A DNA stretch of 64,000 nt from GWB2-37-7 sp942492835 (lineage in GTDB: Bacteria > Bacillota > Clostridia > Lutisporales > Lutisporaceae), in NCBI GenBank assembly GCA_942492835.1, contig OW818645.1:1364001-1428000 (forward strand), written 5' to 3'. A model generated the notes under the pieces. The model saw only the letters and a program-made list of their open reading frames with translations, searched no databases and was not told the origin of the DNA. This document shows, piece after piece, positions 24,639 to 35,488 of this stretch. Within the stretch, counting starts at the first letter, position 1. The number at the start of each line of letters is the position of its first letter. Made by a program: the position numbers and the translations under genes.

Positions 24639-25682
24639 ATGTTAAAAAAGTACCAGGCTGAACTGGATATATATAGTGGGATTGCGATATTATTTGTTGT
24701 TATATTACATAGCAATGCATATTATCTATCAAATGTATTGAAGTTAAGTTCATATATTGAAGGTGGAGTATGGCTTAATTTTATTGATAAAGTTGTTCAC
24801 ATAGCAGTTCCTATGTTTATATTTATCGCTGGGTATAAATATATGATGAATAACCAAGAAGATACATATATTAAGTATTTTATGAAAAAAATGAAAAATG
24901 TTTTTAAACCCTTTTTTATCACAAGCACTTTTTATCTATCTTATTATTGGGCAAAAGTTTTTATAACTCGTTTTATATATACTGGTGTTTATGATATTCA
25001 ATATGTCGCTCAACATTTCGTAATAGGTTTTATGAGAATGTTTGTTGGTTACAATTTTGCATATCAATTTTGGTATATACCTATGTATTTATTTATTTGT
25101 CTTTCATATCCCTTCTTTTATAAACATCTTAAAAACTCATATTTAAGATTTATACTTTTTATTAGTCTAGCAATAATCTGGGAAATACTGGTCTCCATGC
25201 AGATACCATACATATCGAATAATCCTTATCCCCTCAGATTTATATACTACTTTTTTATATATGAGCTTGGATGCATCTTCTATTGCTACAAAACTTCAAA
25301 AATAATGCCTATTATTTTGACTCTATTATATATATTCCTATTAATTATCGTATTCACCGTTAAGCAACCCTTATGTAATAGGTTAATCTACGAGTTATTA
25401 TTTATTCCAGTATCTGTGATTACATATTATTATATTGCATTATTGATTAAGAAAAACTATATATTAATGCTTCTCGGAAAGTATTCATTTTTTATATATC
25501 TTTTTCACGAGCCTTTAGTTCTATCGAGTTTATCTCGTTATTTGTTAAAAAACGGATTATACAAATCATATTTTACAACAATTTTTCTTACTGTGTTATC
25601 AATGGTTATCAGTATTATAATTTATTACTTGATTTCAAAGATTTTCTTTAAAAAACCTCTGTACAACAAAGTATCAATGTAA
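24639..25682 (+). CDS. Acyltransferase 3 family membrane protein
   Basis: The 347-residue protein has about ten membrane segments and the acyltransferase-3 opening: a charged YQAELDIYSGIAILFVVILHS with the active-site-like histidine, then IAVPMFIFIAGY and later YSFFIYLFHEPLVLSS. Such proteins transfer acyl groups to surface sugars or wall polymers. It is encoded alone, with its own weak AAGTGAG ribosome site, between the c-di-AMP-controlled wall protein and rubrerythrin. The substrate is unknown. Confidence 0.88.
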   Translation: MLKKYQAELDIYSGIAILFVVILHSNAYYLSNVLKLSSYIEGGVWLNFIDKVVHIAVPMFIFIAGYKYMMNNQEDTYIKYFMKKMKNVFKPFFITSTFYLSYYWAKVFITRFIYTGVYDIQYVAQHFVIGFMRMFVGYNFAYQFWYIPMYLFICLSYPFFYKHLKNSYLRFILFISLAIIWEILVSMQIPYISNNPYPLRFIYYFFIYELGCIFYCYKTSKIMPIILTLLYIFLLIIVFTVKQPLCNRLIYELLFIPVSVITYYYIALLIKKNYILMLLGKYSFFIYLFHEPLVLSSLSRYLLKNGLYKSYFTTIFLTVLSMVISIIIYYLISKIFFKKPLYNKVSM

Positions 25683-25787
25683 ATTTTGCTACTACAACTA
25701 TTGCTATAATTTAGAATCTTTCTGTTACAACCCCAAACATAAGTTAAAATATTTTTGCACACTTATTAATTTTTTCCAAAAAAAGAC

Positions 25788-25819
25788 TTGCTAATGGATA
25801 ATAATTATTATATAATAAT
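25788..25819 (+). promoter_or_regulatory. Promoter of rubrerythrin with overlapping palindrome
   Basis: TTGCTA (25788-25793) and TATAAT (25811-25816) are 17 bases apart. ATTATTATATAATAAT (25804-25819) is a perfect palindrome over the -10, like AT-rich Fur/PerR family operators; PerR control of rubrerythrin is known in clostridia but not shown here. Confidence 0.6.
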
Positions 25820-25903
25820 AAATGTAAGATATAACAGTAATTAATACCAATAATTTATGTATGTCAGGTATTAACAAATAAAATTATATTAGGAGGATTA
25901 ATA

Positions 25904-26452
25904 ATGAAAAAGTTTGTATGTACAATATGCGGATATATCCACGAGGGAACAGAGGCACCAGATAAATGCCCTGTATGCAAGGCAGGTAAAGAAAAGTTTA
26001 TTGAAAAAAACGAAGAAAATCTAGCATGGGCTGATGAACATAAAATAGGAGTTGCCAAGGATGTTGACAAAGAAGTAATCGAAGCTTTAAGAGCTAATTT
26101 CACAGGTGAGTGTGCAGAGGTTGGTATGTACTTAGCAATGAGCCGTCAAGCAGATAGAGAAGGCTATCCAGAAATAGCTGAAGCATATAAGAGAATTGCT
26201 TTTGAAGAAGCAGACCATGCAGCAAAGTTTGCAGAGCTTCTAGGAGAGGTTGTTACCTCTGATACAAAGAAGAACCTCGAAATGAGAGTTGATGCAGAGC
26301 ATGGCGCTTGCCAAGGCAAGAAGGATCTTGCAACCCTAGCTAAGAAGCTTAACTATGATGCAATACATGACACTGTACATGAAATGTGCAAGGACGAAGC
26401 ACGACACGGAATGGCATTTGCCGGACTTTTGAAGAGATATTTCGGTAAATAA
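25904..26452 (+). CDS. Reverse rubrerythrin
   Basis: The order of domains is reversed: a rubredoxin-like FeS4 site comes first (CTIC at residues 6-9, CPVC at 22-25), then a ferritin-like di-iron domain with paired carboxylate/His motifs (GECAEVGMYLAMS, FEEADHAAKF, HGACQG, KDEARHGMAF). Such proteins are NADH- or rubredoxin-linked peroxidases that remove hydrogen peroxide and oxygen in anaerobes. The ATG follows AGGAGG. The gene is monocistronic with a clear promoter and terminator, in line with an induced oxidative-stress gene. Confidence 0.95.
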   Translation: MKKFVCTICGYIHEGTEAPDKCPVCKAGKEKFIEKNEENLAWADEHKIGVAKDVDKEVIEALRANFTGECAEVGMYLAMSRQADREGYPEIAEAYKRIAFEEADHAAKFAELLGEVVTSDTKKNLEMRVDAEHGACQGKKDLATLAKKLNYDAIHDTVHEMCKDEARHGMAFAGLLKRYFGK

Positions 26453-26468
26453 ACCTTTCTATAATCAC

Positions 26469-26506
26469 AAAAGACATTGAGTAAAAATGCTCAATGTCTT
26501 TTTTAG
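26469..26506. terminator. Bidirectional terminator between rubrerythrin and res
   Basis: AAAGACATTGAG pairs with CTCAATGTCTTT around TAAAAATG, with a T-run on the plus strand and an A-run on the other side. Confidence 0.9.
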
Positions 26507-26517
26507 TATTCTAAATC

Positions 26518-29491
26518 TTACACATGTTCTTTTTCAATAAATGTATTGAAATCATCAGCTTTTTCAAATATCATATCATTACCCAAAGCTTTAAAGTGCT
26601 TTATTCCACACTCAATTTTAGCATTTTCAATTGGTGTCATTGTTTCAAACATAATATTTCCCTTGGTTTCTACTATGAAATAAAGCTTGTTTTGACCATC
26701 TCTTTCAACCAGTACTGCCCAGTCAGGATTATAAGTCCCTAGGGGAGTTGCTATCTTGAACCAATCTGGCAACTTTGCATACAGTTTGACACTTTTGTTT
26801 TTTTCAAAGCTGGTTGCAAAGCTTTCCTCCTTGCCACTATCAAAAACTACATATTCATAAACTGATTTCTTGCTCTCAATCATATTTTTTGATAAATACC
26901 CTGTAAGCTCCTTGTCATCAAATAGCTCTTGCGCATAGTATTCATCCTCACCAATTTTGGTGTACTTAATCCCATCAACAATCATTAATCTCATCATCGA
27001 AGATATAATTTGTGATACATGCTCCATATACCTTTGTGGGTTTTTCTTAAATAGTGAGATAGTCTTACTTCTAATCAATATTTCTACAATAGTCTTTCTA
27101 GTTAGATTAGTTTCATTTTGCAAGTATGCAATAATATCTGGTATATTTTCTTTCTGCAATCCTACTGTAACGGCATATCTATCTGATTCTTCGGTATCAA
27201 CGCCACCAGCATTAATATCCAGAGCCGCCTTGGTATATATAAGCTTTGCAGAACTAACAGATAAGCTTTGTTGCATTTCCCTACAGCATTCCTCAATTAG
27301 CTTTTCACTATTAAAATCAACAGAATAAGTAGTTTTATACTTTATTCTATCCCATAATTCCTTAAACTCAGGATCAAGATAAACCTGTTTATTTAGCCCA
27401 ATCGTTTTCTTATCACTATTGTTTTTGATATTAAGGCTACCACATACCGTCTTAACCAATGCAGCTATTACTGGCATAATATTTTCATATTCAACTGGAA
27501 TATCTAGGCTATTATTTTTTATTGCAGTTCTTAATACATCTTGTACTTTGCCAGAATTATCAATATATGCTTTATCTTTAAAATGACTAAAAATAACCTC
27601 TGATGCCACTTGTCCTAAATATTCAATAGTCCCATCAGCTTGCTCCACTTGGAGATTAGCAAAGGAATGATTCTCTATATAACCAAAACGAATAGCCTCG
27701 TCTTTCTCATACTCATTCTGTAATGCTGCTGCAAACTGCTCATAGCTTTCATTTGCCATTACTGTAAGAGTATTAATTGTAAACCCATGCTGACGTTCCC
27801 CATGTTGATTTACACACAAACGAAGCCCACGTCCAATTTCTTGGCGTTTCTTCACTTCGCTTTTTGTTTCGTTCAAAGTACATATTTGAAATACATTTGG
27901 GCTATCCCAACCCTCACGAAGGGCAGAGTGAGAGAATATAAACCTAAGCTTTGTATCAAAGGACAATAATCGTTCCTTGTCCTTCATTATTAAACTATAA
28001 GCATCATCATCTGCAATAGTTGCACCATTTGTATCTTTTAGCATACCTTTTTTATCTATGGAGAAATACCCATTATGAACATTTTCGGCTGCTGTATCAA
28101 GGTCAATATCCTTAAACAGGGTGTTATATTTAGGTTTTTTTATAAGATCTGAATAATGCTTCTCAAAAAGCTGTGCGTAAATACCCTTTTGAGGTTTCCC
28201 AGCCTCATCATAATAACGATAATTTGCAACTCTATCAATGAAGAACAAGCTTAACACCTTGATACCTTGCTTGTTTAGCATACGCTCTTTATCCAAATGC
28301 TCTTCGATAGTTTTTCTTATCTGTTGCTCCTTAATAGCAATATCATCAATATCCCCAACTGCATTTCCAATACGCAGTATATCCTCATTGCTAGTGAAGG
28401 ATATATACTCATTGCCGACCTCACAATAAATTTCGTTTACAATATAGCCCTCATAGACTTCTCTTCCCCCTGACTTCTCATACAAGTCATCTCCACGTTT
28501 TATAACTACTGATTTACGTTTTGCCACACCTTTTTTGTCCTTTGTATCTAGCATAATAGTAGCTGTTATAGGGGATTTCCTATTATCTACTGACATTAGC
28601 TGCATATAAGCATTATTGTGATAATCTCTTGTTTCAAAGCCTGCAACTTCAATCTGCTTTACAAGCTCCAAATCATAGCTAGCCACAGCATCAAGCTTAT
28701 AAACAAGATTGTGTTTTTCTACATGAGTAGCAGAATAACGCAAGGTGCAAATGGGATTTAGTGATTTAATAGCTTCTTTTGATTTCGGAGTATTGTCTAC
28801 TGATTGTGGTTCATCAATAATAACAAAAGGATGTGTGTCCTTAATAAGCTCAATAGGCTTCATACCATTTAGATTATCATATGCTCTATGGATTATATTT
28901 GCTTTGTTTTCTTTGTCTGGATCATCAAAGCTCTTACGAAAAGCGTCAATATTTATAACCATAATCTCTATGTTGTCACTTACAGCAAAGCTACGCACTT
29001 GTTCTAGCTTATTTATTGCTATCATAAAAGAAGTAATTGTATATTGTATTATCATATAAGCCCTTAAAATGCTCCTTGGTAATCTCTAAAGACTTGTATA
29101 CACCTTCCTTAATAGCAATACTGGGTACAACAATAATAAACTTACAGAACCCATAGTTCTTATGTAACTCAAATATAGTACGAAGGTACACGTAGGTTTT
29201 ACCAGTACCAGTTTCCATTTCCACGTCAAAGTCATATTTACCAGTTTTCAAAGTCTTTGTTTGTGCAAGACCGTTTCTAAGCTGAATACCTTGTAGATTC
29301 TCTAATATTTCATATTCATCAAGTTCAAGAATGTTACCAATACCATTAGCAGTATCAAATATTCCAACTTGTCCAGCATAAGCTGATACTGTAAAGTTTG
29401 ATTGCATAGGCGTTTGCCCTCTGAATATATCAACAATGGAGGATACTGCTTGTTCTTGATATTCTAAATTTGCTTCAAATTGCAGTTTCAT
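26518..29491 (-). pseudogene. res: Type III restriction endonuclease subunit Res, split by a 4-bp tandem duplication
   Basis: The first part (29491 to about 29012) has the translocase Walker A METGTGKTYVYLRT and a second motif VVPSIAIKEGV; it ends after YNYFFYDSNK at a TAA. The second part, in another frame, resumes at KLEQVRSFAVSDNIEIMVIN and carries DEPQSVD (Walker B), YSATH (motif III), IGRGLRLCVN (motif VI) and a PD...ETK nuclease site (YNPDWAVL, FIVETKG). At the joint the minus strand has AATAAATA (plus 29010-29017): removing one AATA restores DSNKLEQ with no other change. The gene is the fourth of the locus and probably off in this cell. A slipped 4-base repeat could revert, so phase variation is possible, though only two copies exist. 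Confidence 0.9.
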
Positions 29492-29505
29492 TTTGCAAAC
29501 ACCTC

Positions 29506-31488
29506 CTATATTGTAATAAACTCTTCAATGCCACCGCATTTTAAGATTTCTTTGATATTTGTTTTATTGCTATCTGTTTTAAATCCGTTGTCCTTAAATA
29601 CTACTCTTGTGGACTTTGGTGCTAATTCCTTTACAAGGTTTAAAATACCCCTTGCAATTTCCGTTGTTAATTCATTATCAAGGCAAATAACCAGCATACC
29701 AAAACCAATAGAATATACTTTTTTACTGTCAATAGTAAACTCATCTACTGAGTAAGTAAGTTCAAGTCCATATTTCAACATAATTTCATAAACAACGTCA
29801 AGCTCTGTTCTGCCCTCTAAATAATTGTCTACAAAGTCAGTAAGACTATGTTCTATATTTTCATAGTCTGGTTGCCATTTGCGAATGTTAGAGTTGTCTA
29901 ACTTTAACACTTTAAAGCCTACATCTGGGCAATTCTCTCTATTTAATTGTGAATTTATCTTTTCCCCTGCTCGTCGGATACGTTCTTTGCCAATTTCTGT
30001 TATTAAATGTGACTTCTGTATAGTGTCAAGAAAATTCATTGCATTTCGTAAGGTTTTTTTCTCTCGAGCGTTAACAGTTTCATTAGTTTTATCCATATTC
30101 TCAGGCAACTGCACCATTATAAATTTAATTTTTTTTGTACATTTTACATTGTTTAAGAAAACTGCTTCAGCCGTTGTAGCACTTCCGGCAAAAAAATCCA
30201 ACACTATACCTTCTTCATCTACAATGAAGTTAATCAATCTTTGTATGATTGTATCAGATTTAGGATTTTGAAAAATATCACGCTCCATGAGTTGTTCAAA
30301 TTTCTTCGTAGATGTTCTACCATCCTCATAAATGATGGAACGCAATATATCTTTTGCATTTTCAATTCGCTTTTTAGGTTTTATCAGAGTTGTTTCATCA
30401 ACACCAAACATTATATTGCCGTTTTTAACCATTTCCATCATGGTTGTTTCGACAAAACGAAACCCCTTATCTGGCACCTTGCATGGCTTTCCCGTTACTG
30501 GATGAATCACATTATACTTATAACCTCCAAAAACAGTGTTTGCAGCATCACCATCATGAAATACACCTTTTTCATCGACGTTATCATAATGTGCAACTCC
30601 TTCAAGTTTGTCTTGATTTACTCGTATCCATTTACGTAATTCAGATTGGATTATTGCAATATCATCAGCATAAACAACTTTCAGCTCATGATATTTATCA
30701 TTTATTAATTGTGCATTTTGGCTAATAGACTGCCAATATACAAGGTTTTCTTTACGCTTAGCATAACAAAGCATATATTCATGTTCTGTGTTAATCTGCC
30801 GGGGATTATTATCTGTTGCAGTTTGGAGTATCAAGCAACCAACAAAGTTATCCTCCCCAAAAATCTCATTACAAATCTTCTTCAAATTATCCACTTCATT
30901 ATCATCAATACTAATAAAAATAACCCCATCATCAGTTAACAAGTTCCTCGCAAGTCTTAATCGTGGGTACATCATATTAAGCCAGTCCGTATGATACCTA
31001 CCGTTGGTTTCCCTATTACTGCTTATACTCTTACCCTCAGCATCTACCTGACCTGTAATAGCCTTATAATTTTCTATACTGTCAGTAAAATTATCAGGAT
31101 AAACAAAGTCATTTCCAGTATTATATGGAGGGTCAATGTATATCATTTTCACCTTGCTATGATAGCTCTTTTGTAATAACTTTAACACTTCAAGATTATC
31201 ACCCTCAATATAGAGGTTTTGAGTAGTATCCCAATCCTTGCTTTCTTCCTTGCAGGGTCTAAGTGTGCCTGTTGATGGTGTTTGTGCAATGCGAAGTGCT
31301 TTAGCCTTACCATTCCAGCTAAAATTGTATCTTTCATTGCTTGTTTCTATGTGTTTACCTAATACCTGTTGTAGCTTCTCAAAGTCCACTTTGTTTTCTG
31401 TAAATACATCTGGGAAAATTGTGCGTAGCTTCTGTATATTTTCCTCTGCTATATCAGGAGTTTTTCCATTCAAGTCAAATTCTAGCAT
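29506..31488 (-). CDS. mod: Type III restriction-modification methyltransferase Mod
   Basis: The 660-residue protein is a beta-class N6-adenine methyltransferase: DPPYNTG (DPPY at residues 119-122) comes before the SAM motif FFAGSATTAEAV (about 435-446), with the target recognition region between. Size and order match type III Mod. It starts at an ATG with GGGAGG upstream and overlaps the DUF4391 gene by 14 bases, so the two are coupled; res begins 14 bases after it. Mod alone can still methylate DNA when Res is broken, leaving self-marking without cutting. The recognition site cannot be read from the sequence. Confidence 0.94.
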   Translation of the reverse strand: MLEFDLNGKTPDIAEENIQKLRTIFPDVFTENKVDFEKLQQVLGKHIETSNERYNFSWNGKAKALRIAQTPSTGTLRPCKEESKDWDTTQNLYIEGDNLEVLKLLQKSYHSKVKMIYIDPPYNTGNDFVYPDNFTDSIENYKAITGQVDAEGKSISSNRETNGRYHTDWLNMMYPRLRLARNLLTDDGVIFISIDDNEVDNLKKICNEIFGEDNFVGCLILQTATDNNPRQINTEHEYMLCYAKRKENLVYWQSISQNAQLINDKYHELKVVYADDIAIIQSELRKWIRVNQDKLEGVAHYDNVDEKGVFHDGDAANTVFGGYKYNVIHPVTGKPCKVPDKGFRFVETTMMEMVKNGNIMFGVDETTLIKPKKRIENAKDILRSIIYEDGRTSTKKFEQLMERDIFQNPKSDTIIQRLINFIVDEEGIVLDFFAGSATTAEAVFLNNVKCTKKIKFIMVQLPENMDKTNETVNAREKKTLRNAMNFLDTIQKSHLITEIGKERIRRAGEKINSQLNRENCPDVGFKVLKLDNSNIRKWQPDYENIEHSLTDFVDNYLEGRTELDVVYEIMLKYGLELTYSVDEFTIDSKKVYSIGFGMLVICLDNELTTEIARGILNLVKELAPKSTRVVFKDNGFKTDSNKTNIKEILKCGGIEEFITI

Positions 31489-32209
31489 TTGTAGTGCCTC
31501 CCATTATCTTTAACTTTTCTTTTTCCAATTTTTTTATCGCAATGTTTAGTTCCAGCTTGCGATTGAACTGTGATTCTTTCTTTAATTTTGCAGTGAGCAA
31601 GGTTATTTCTCGCTCCAAATCTTCTATGTTAGCTGATAATTGTCTAGCTTCTTCCCCTGTTAAAACAGTTTTAGAGGGAAGTATGCTAGACACATTATAA
31701 ATACAAATAGTATCCACTATATCACTATACAGAGTATAGAAATTGGTAAACCGCATTTGTTTTATATCCAGCTTTTCAAATAGTGAGCTATCATTACTTA
31801 TCCAATCAGTAGCAATAAATTCCTCGATAGTGTTTTTGTCATCGTCATTTTGATTTACTCTTTGATGAGCAACATATAGCTGTGTTTTACCCTTGAGCTT
31901 AAATATAAGTAACATAGGGTAAGGAATAGTCCGCATTATGATTTCTGCCATTCTCCTAAGCTTGATATCCTTTGAGACTTCCACTTCTATCACTTCTACT
32001 TCTGGATAGTCTCGCATATCGTCTTTATAGGGCTGTATGTTTATTGTTTCAGGCTTCAAACAATAAAGCCAAGTAATTTTATTTATACTGTCTACGAATA
32101 TAGTTTTATCACTAGTAGATAAATCAGAATTTTCATAGAATAGCTTTTTGTATATGGTATTCCCAACCATACAAGAAGAAGGTATATTCATATACCCCTC
32201 GCCTGACAT
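31475..32209 (-). CDS. DUF4391 family protein
   Basis: The 244-residue protein matches the DUF4391 pattern found with helicases and type III systems: an alpha/beta first two-thirds (TWLYCLKPETINI, EVIEVEVSKD, RTIPYPMLLIFKLKGKTQLY, AHQRVNQND) and a coiled-coil C-terminus (IEDLEREITLLTAKLKKESQ, about residues 192-235). Function is unknown; the coiled coil suggests a bridge between subunits. It lies 15 bases after the helicase and overlaps mod, so the four-gene order is helicase, DUF4391, mod, res. Confidence 0.82.
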   Translation of the reverse strand: MSGEGYMNIPSSCMVGNTIYKKLFYENSDLSTSDKTIFVDSINKITWLYCLKPETINIQPYKDDMRDYPEVEVIEVEVSKDIKLRRMAEIIMRTIPYPMLLIFKLKGKTQLYVAHQRVNQNDDDKNTIEEFIATDWISNDSSLFEKLDIKQMRFTNFYTLYSDIVDTICIYNVSSILPSKTVLTGEEARQLSANIEDLEREITLLTAKLKKESQFNRKLELNIAIKKLEKEKLKIMGGTTNARI

Positions 32210-32224
32210 TAGCTCACCTCCTTG

Positions 32225-35200
32225 TTATTTTAATACTAAGAAGCTTACAAGCTCAAAATCCTCTATACCATCAAACAGGCTCTTTTGCATAGTTGTACCA
32301 CCCTTACTAAATAAGCTTGCTACACCAATTTCTTGCTTTTTGCCGATTAGGTTTTCGATGGCTATTTCTAAAAGCTTTGAATAATGTTGCATCTTTCGTC
32401 CTTCATCTGTTTGTGTATTGAACTCATTTACCAATTCTTTTAAAATTTCTTTTTGTCCTGAGCATAGCTTCTTATAGTAATCAAGTATCTTCTTTGCATG
32501 TAGAAAAGATAGCTTTAGCTCACCATCATCAGCAATATAGACTAAGTAGTGAGGAAAAAGTGCATTTTGTTCTTTGGTTTGCTCTATTCCTTTGATTTGT
32601 TTTAGTGTAAATATCACCCCAGGTTTTATTTCCTCCTGCAAGCTTTCATCTATCTTTTCTACTGCATACATACCATTTGGTGCTTCATCTAGGAGTTTTC
32701 TGCTATGTTTCATATATTCCATTAGTTCTATCTTAAAATCATTAAAGGTAAGGTCTGTAATAGATATACCACCTGATATTTCTTCAAGGTCTACAACTTC
32801 TGTCTGTAGCTTTTCAAGCTGTTTTCGACGATATTCTAGGTCTTTCATTTCCTTGCATTCATCTTCTTCAAATAAATTTTCTTCACCAGTTGAAGATACA
32901 TCCGAAAGAATCATTTTACCTTTAACACGCTGTTGCAAATTGATGTAATCGTCAAGGTCTTTAGTCGCCCAGAAGTTTACTAGTTGGATTACATCATTTG
33001 TCGAGCCTATACGGTCAATACGACCAAATCTTTGAATAATGCGTACAGGGTTCCAATGTATGTCATAATTGATAAGATAATCACAATCTTGTAGGTTTTG
33101 ACCTTCTGATATACAATCTGTGGCAATAATTACATCGATGTATTGTGTTAGCTCTGGGTATATCTTCTCACTTTCCTTTGAGTGAGGTGAAAAAAGGGTA
33201 AGAGCTGTGTTTAGGTCAGTCATTTTAATTGTTTTTTTCTGTTCCTTTGTAAGGGGAAGCGTGGAGTGATTTTCTCCGCTTCCTGTTACTAGGGCAGTAT
33301 AAATGCCTTTTTGCTCAAGTTCTGGTGCAATATGCTTGTACAGATATCTTGCTGTATCAGAAAATGCTGTGAATACAATTACTTTTTTGTTACCTTGATT
33401 TATTGGCTTTTTTTGTTTTTCTTTTATTAGCTTTTTTAGTTCAAGTAACTTCGCATCTCGTTCTGGTGTTACGTTTATAGCTTCTAGGAATATCGTTTCC
33501 AGCTTGTCTTTGTCAGCTAAAAGGTCTTGTTTCCACCTAATCAGATCCATATCCTGTAGCAATGTTTTTACGTTATTACCAAACATAAGGTTTTCCAATT
33601 CTGAATCATCTATATCTATCTCATTTATATTCATTTCTGCATTATAGTACGATTGCTTTTCTTCAATTGTTTTTAACGCTCTTTCTATTTTTTGTAGTAT
33701 TTTCCCTACCGTTAATGCAAAGGAGCTAATGGAGCTTTCCATACGTTTTAAAATACTTACTCGCATAAGTCCAACCAGGCTCTTTTCTCTATCTTTTTGT
33801 TTAAATACGCTATTATTCTCAACTCTTATATCGTATTTCTCCTCATAAGCAGCATATTTTTCTGGCAATATGTAAGAAATAGGAGAGTATACACTAAGAG
33901 AAAGCTTTTTTATCAGTTTGTTTATGTACTCAATAGGTGGAAATTCCTCTTTGGTATCTATATCAGGGTATCTATTTTGCGGTGATAATCTTGTAGGGAA
34001 TTTACCTATCCCATCAAGGTTATAGTATTTTTCTATATGCTTTCTTGAACGTGCAATAGTTATTGTATCAAGTAATTTAAAGTAGTCTATATCCATCATA
34101 TTTACAAAGGTTTCTGTATTCCTTTGGTCATCTGGAAGTATTGACCACTTATTGAAAACTGTTTGTGCTTTTTTTAATGTAAGTTCTATATTATTTAAGC
34201 CCACATTGGAAAAGGCATCATTTTTACCTTCTGTAATAAAGGCTATCTGATTCTTTATATCGTTCATTTTGTTATTTACTGGTGTTGCCGAAAGCATCAA
34301 AACCTTTGTTTTTACCCCAGCTTTAATAATGTCATTCATCATGCGTTCATAACGAGTTACCCTTCCTTTTACAGGAGGGTTGTTTCTAAAGTTATGGCTT
34401 TCATCTATTACTACAAGGTCATAGTTTGACCAATTTATTGTAGCTAAATTAATCTCACCAGACAAACCGCTTGTTCTACTTAGGTCAGTGTGATTAAGCA
34501 CGTCATAGTTAAATCTATCAGAAGAAAATATATTACGCTTATCATTACTTGAATATATAGTCCAATTGTCACGCAGTCTCTTTGGTACTAGCACAAGCAC
34601 CCTATCATTCCTTAGTTCATAGTATTTCACAACTGCAAGGGCAGTAAAGGTTTTACCTAATCCAACACTATCCGCTATAATACATCCATTGTATTTTTCA
34701 ATCTTATCAATAGCTCCCATCACTCCATCTTTTTGAAACTTATATAACTTGTTCCAAATAAGTGTGTCTTTAAAGCCTGTCCTGCTTTTTACTATGTTAT
34801 CTTCTGTAAGCTCGTCTAGATAGTCACTAAAAATATTGTATAGTGTCACAAAATATATAAATTCTGGGGTGTTTTCTTTATATAGTACTTGCATTTGTTC
34901 AAGAACTTTTTGCTTTACATCTTCAACTGCTGTACTATCCTTCCATAGCTCATTAAAGGCTTGTAGGAAGCTAATAGTACAGTTCTTGCCATAAAGGCAT
35001 ATGTTGCTATCTAAACGATTGGAGGGTGTGATACCCAACCCGTCGGACGTAAAGTCTACTGTTCCATTTATTGATATACTTTCTTCTTCATTTTCGATAT
35101 ATACAAGGCGAGGTTGTGCTATATTGACTGTTTTTAAGGATTTTATTTCTGTTTTCTCTTCAAGCCATTTTGCACATTCTTTTGCTATAGCGGCTTGTTT

Positions 35201-35488
35201 CATTTCGTTCCTGAGCTTTATTTCAAATTCATTTCCTGAGACCTTTTTTTCATTATTATGTTCTATATAAAATTCTCGGATTAGCTCTTTGTCATTCTTT
35301 ACAAATGTAGGCTCTGTAAAGATAAACCTCATATTATCTATTTTACTAAGCTCTTTCTTTAATTCTGCATATGCGTATATTGTAAAATATGCTGATACAA
35401 TAGATAGTTTTGAACCTTTACGTAGTTCTTCTTTTAATTCATCGACTACCCTATTTTTCTTATTGTCTAGCACCTTTGGCAACCTCAC
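32225..35488 (-). CDS. SNF2-type helicase with PLD-like N-terminus, restriction-locus accessory
   Basis: Residues about 25-185 resemble a phospholipase D-like fold (SKLSIVSAYFTIYAY, later SINGTVDFTSDGLG), but no HKD catalytic pair is visible. Then come the SF2 motifs: DSVGLGKT (273-280), LVLVPKRLRDNW, VIDESHNFRN (about 370-379), LMLSATPVNN and, in the second RecA domain, TDCISEGQNLQDCDYLINYD and QRFGRIDRIGS. It therefore should translocate on double-stranded DNA. The GTG start has GGTGA upstream. It heads the type III locus; the combination with DUF4391, mod and res recurs in Firmicutes and Bacteroidetes. Its part in defence is inferred from position. Confidence 0.88.
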   Translation of the reverse strand: MRLPKVLDNKKNRVVDELKEELRKGSKLSIVSAYFTIYAYAELKKELSKIDNMRFIFTEPTFVKNDKELIREFYIEHNNEKKVSGNEFEIKLRNEMKQAAIAKECAKWLEEKTEIKSLKTVNIAQPRLVYIENEEESISINGTVDFTSDGLGITPSNRLDSNICLYGKNCTISFLQAFNELWKDSTAVEDVKQKVLEQMQVLYKENTPEFIYFVTLYNIFSDYLDELTEDNIVKSRTGFKDTLIWNKLYKFQKDGVMGAIDKIEKYNGCIIADSVGLGKTFTALAVVKYYELRNDRVLVLVPKRLRDNWTIYSSNDKRNIFSSDRFNYDVLNHTDLSRTSGLSGEINLATINWSNYDLVVIDESHNFRNNPPVKGRVTRYERMMNDIIKAGVKTKVLMLSATPVNNKMNDIKNQIAFITEGKNDAFSNVGLNNIELTLKKAQTVFNKWSILPDDQRNTETFVNMMDIDYFKLLDTITIARSRKHIEKYYNLDGIGKFPTRLSPQNRYPDIDTKEEFPPIEYINKLIKKLSLSVYSPISYILPEKYAAYEEKYDIRVENNSVFKQKDREKSLVGLMRVSILKRMESSISSFALTVGKILQKIERALKTIEEKQSYYNAEMNINEIDIDDSELENLMFGNNVKTLLQDMDLIRWKQDLLADKDKLETIFLEAINVTPERDAKLLELKKLIKEKQKKPINQGNKKVIVFTAFSDTARYLYKHIAPELEQKGIYTALVTGSGENHSTLPLTKEQKKTIKMTDLNTALTLFSPHSKESEKIYPELTQYIDVIIATDCISEGQNLQDCDYLINYDIHWNPVRIIQRFGRIDRIGSTNDVIQLVNFWATKDLDDYINLQQRVKGKMILSDVSSTGEENLFEEDECKEMKDLEYRRKQLEKLQTEVVDLEEISGGISITDLTFNDFKIELMEYMKHSRKLLDEAPNGMYAVEKIDESLQEEIKPGVIFTLKQIKGIEQTKEQNALFPHYLVYIADDGELKLSFLHAKKILDYYKKLCSGQKEILKELVNEFNTQTDEGRKMQHYSKLLEIAIENLIGKKQEIGVASLFSKGGTTMQKSLFDGIEDFELVSFLVLK

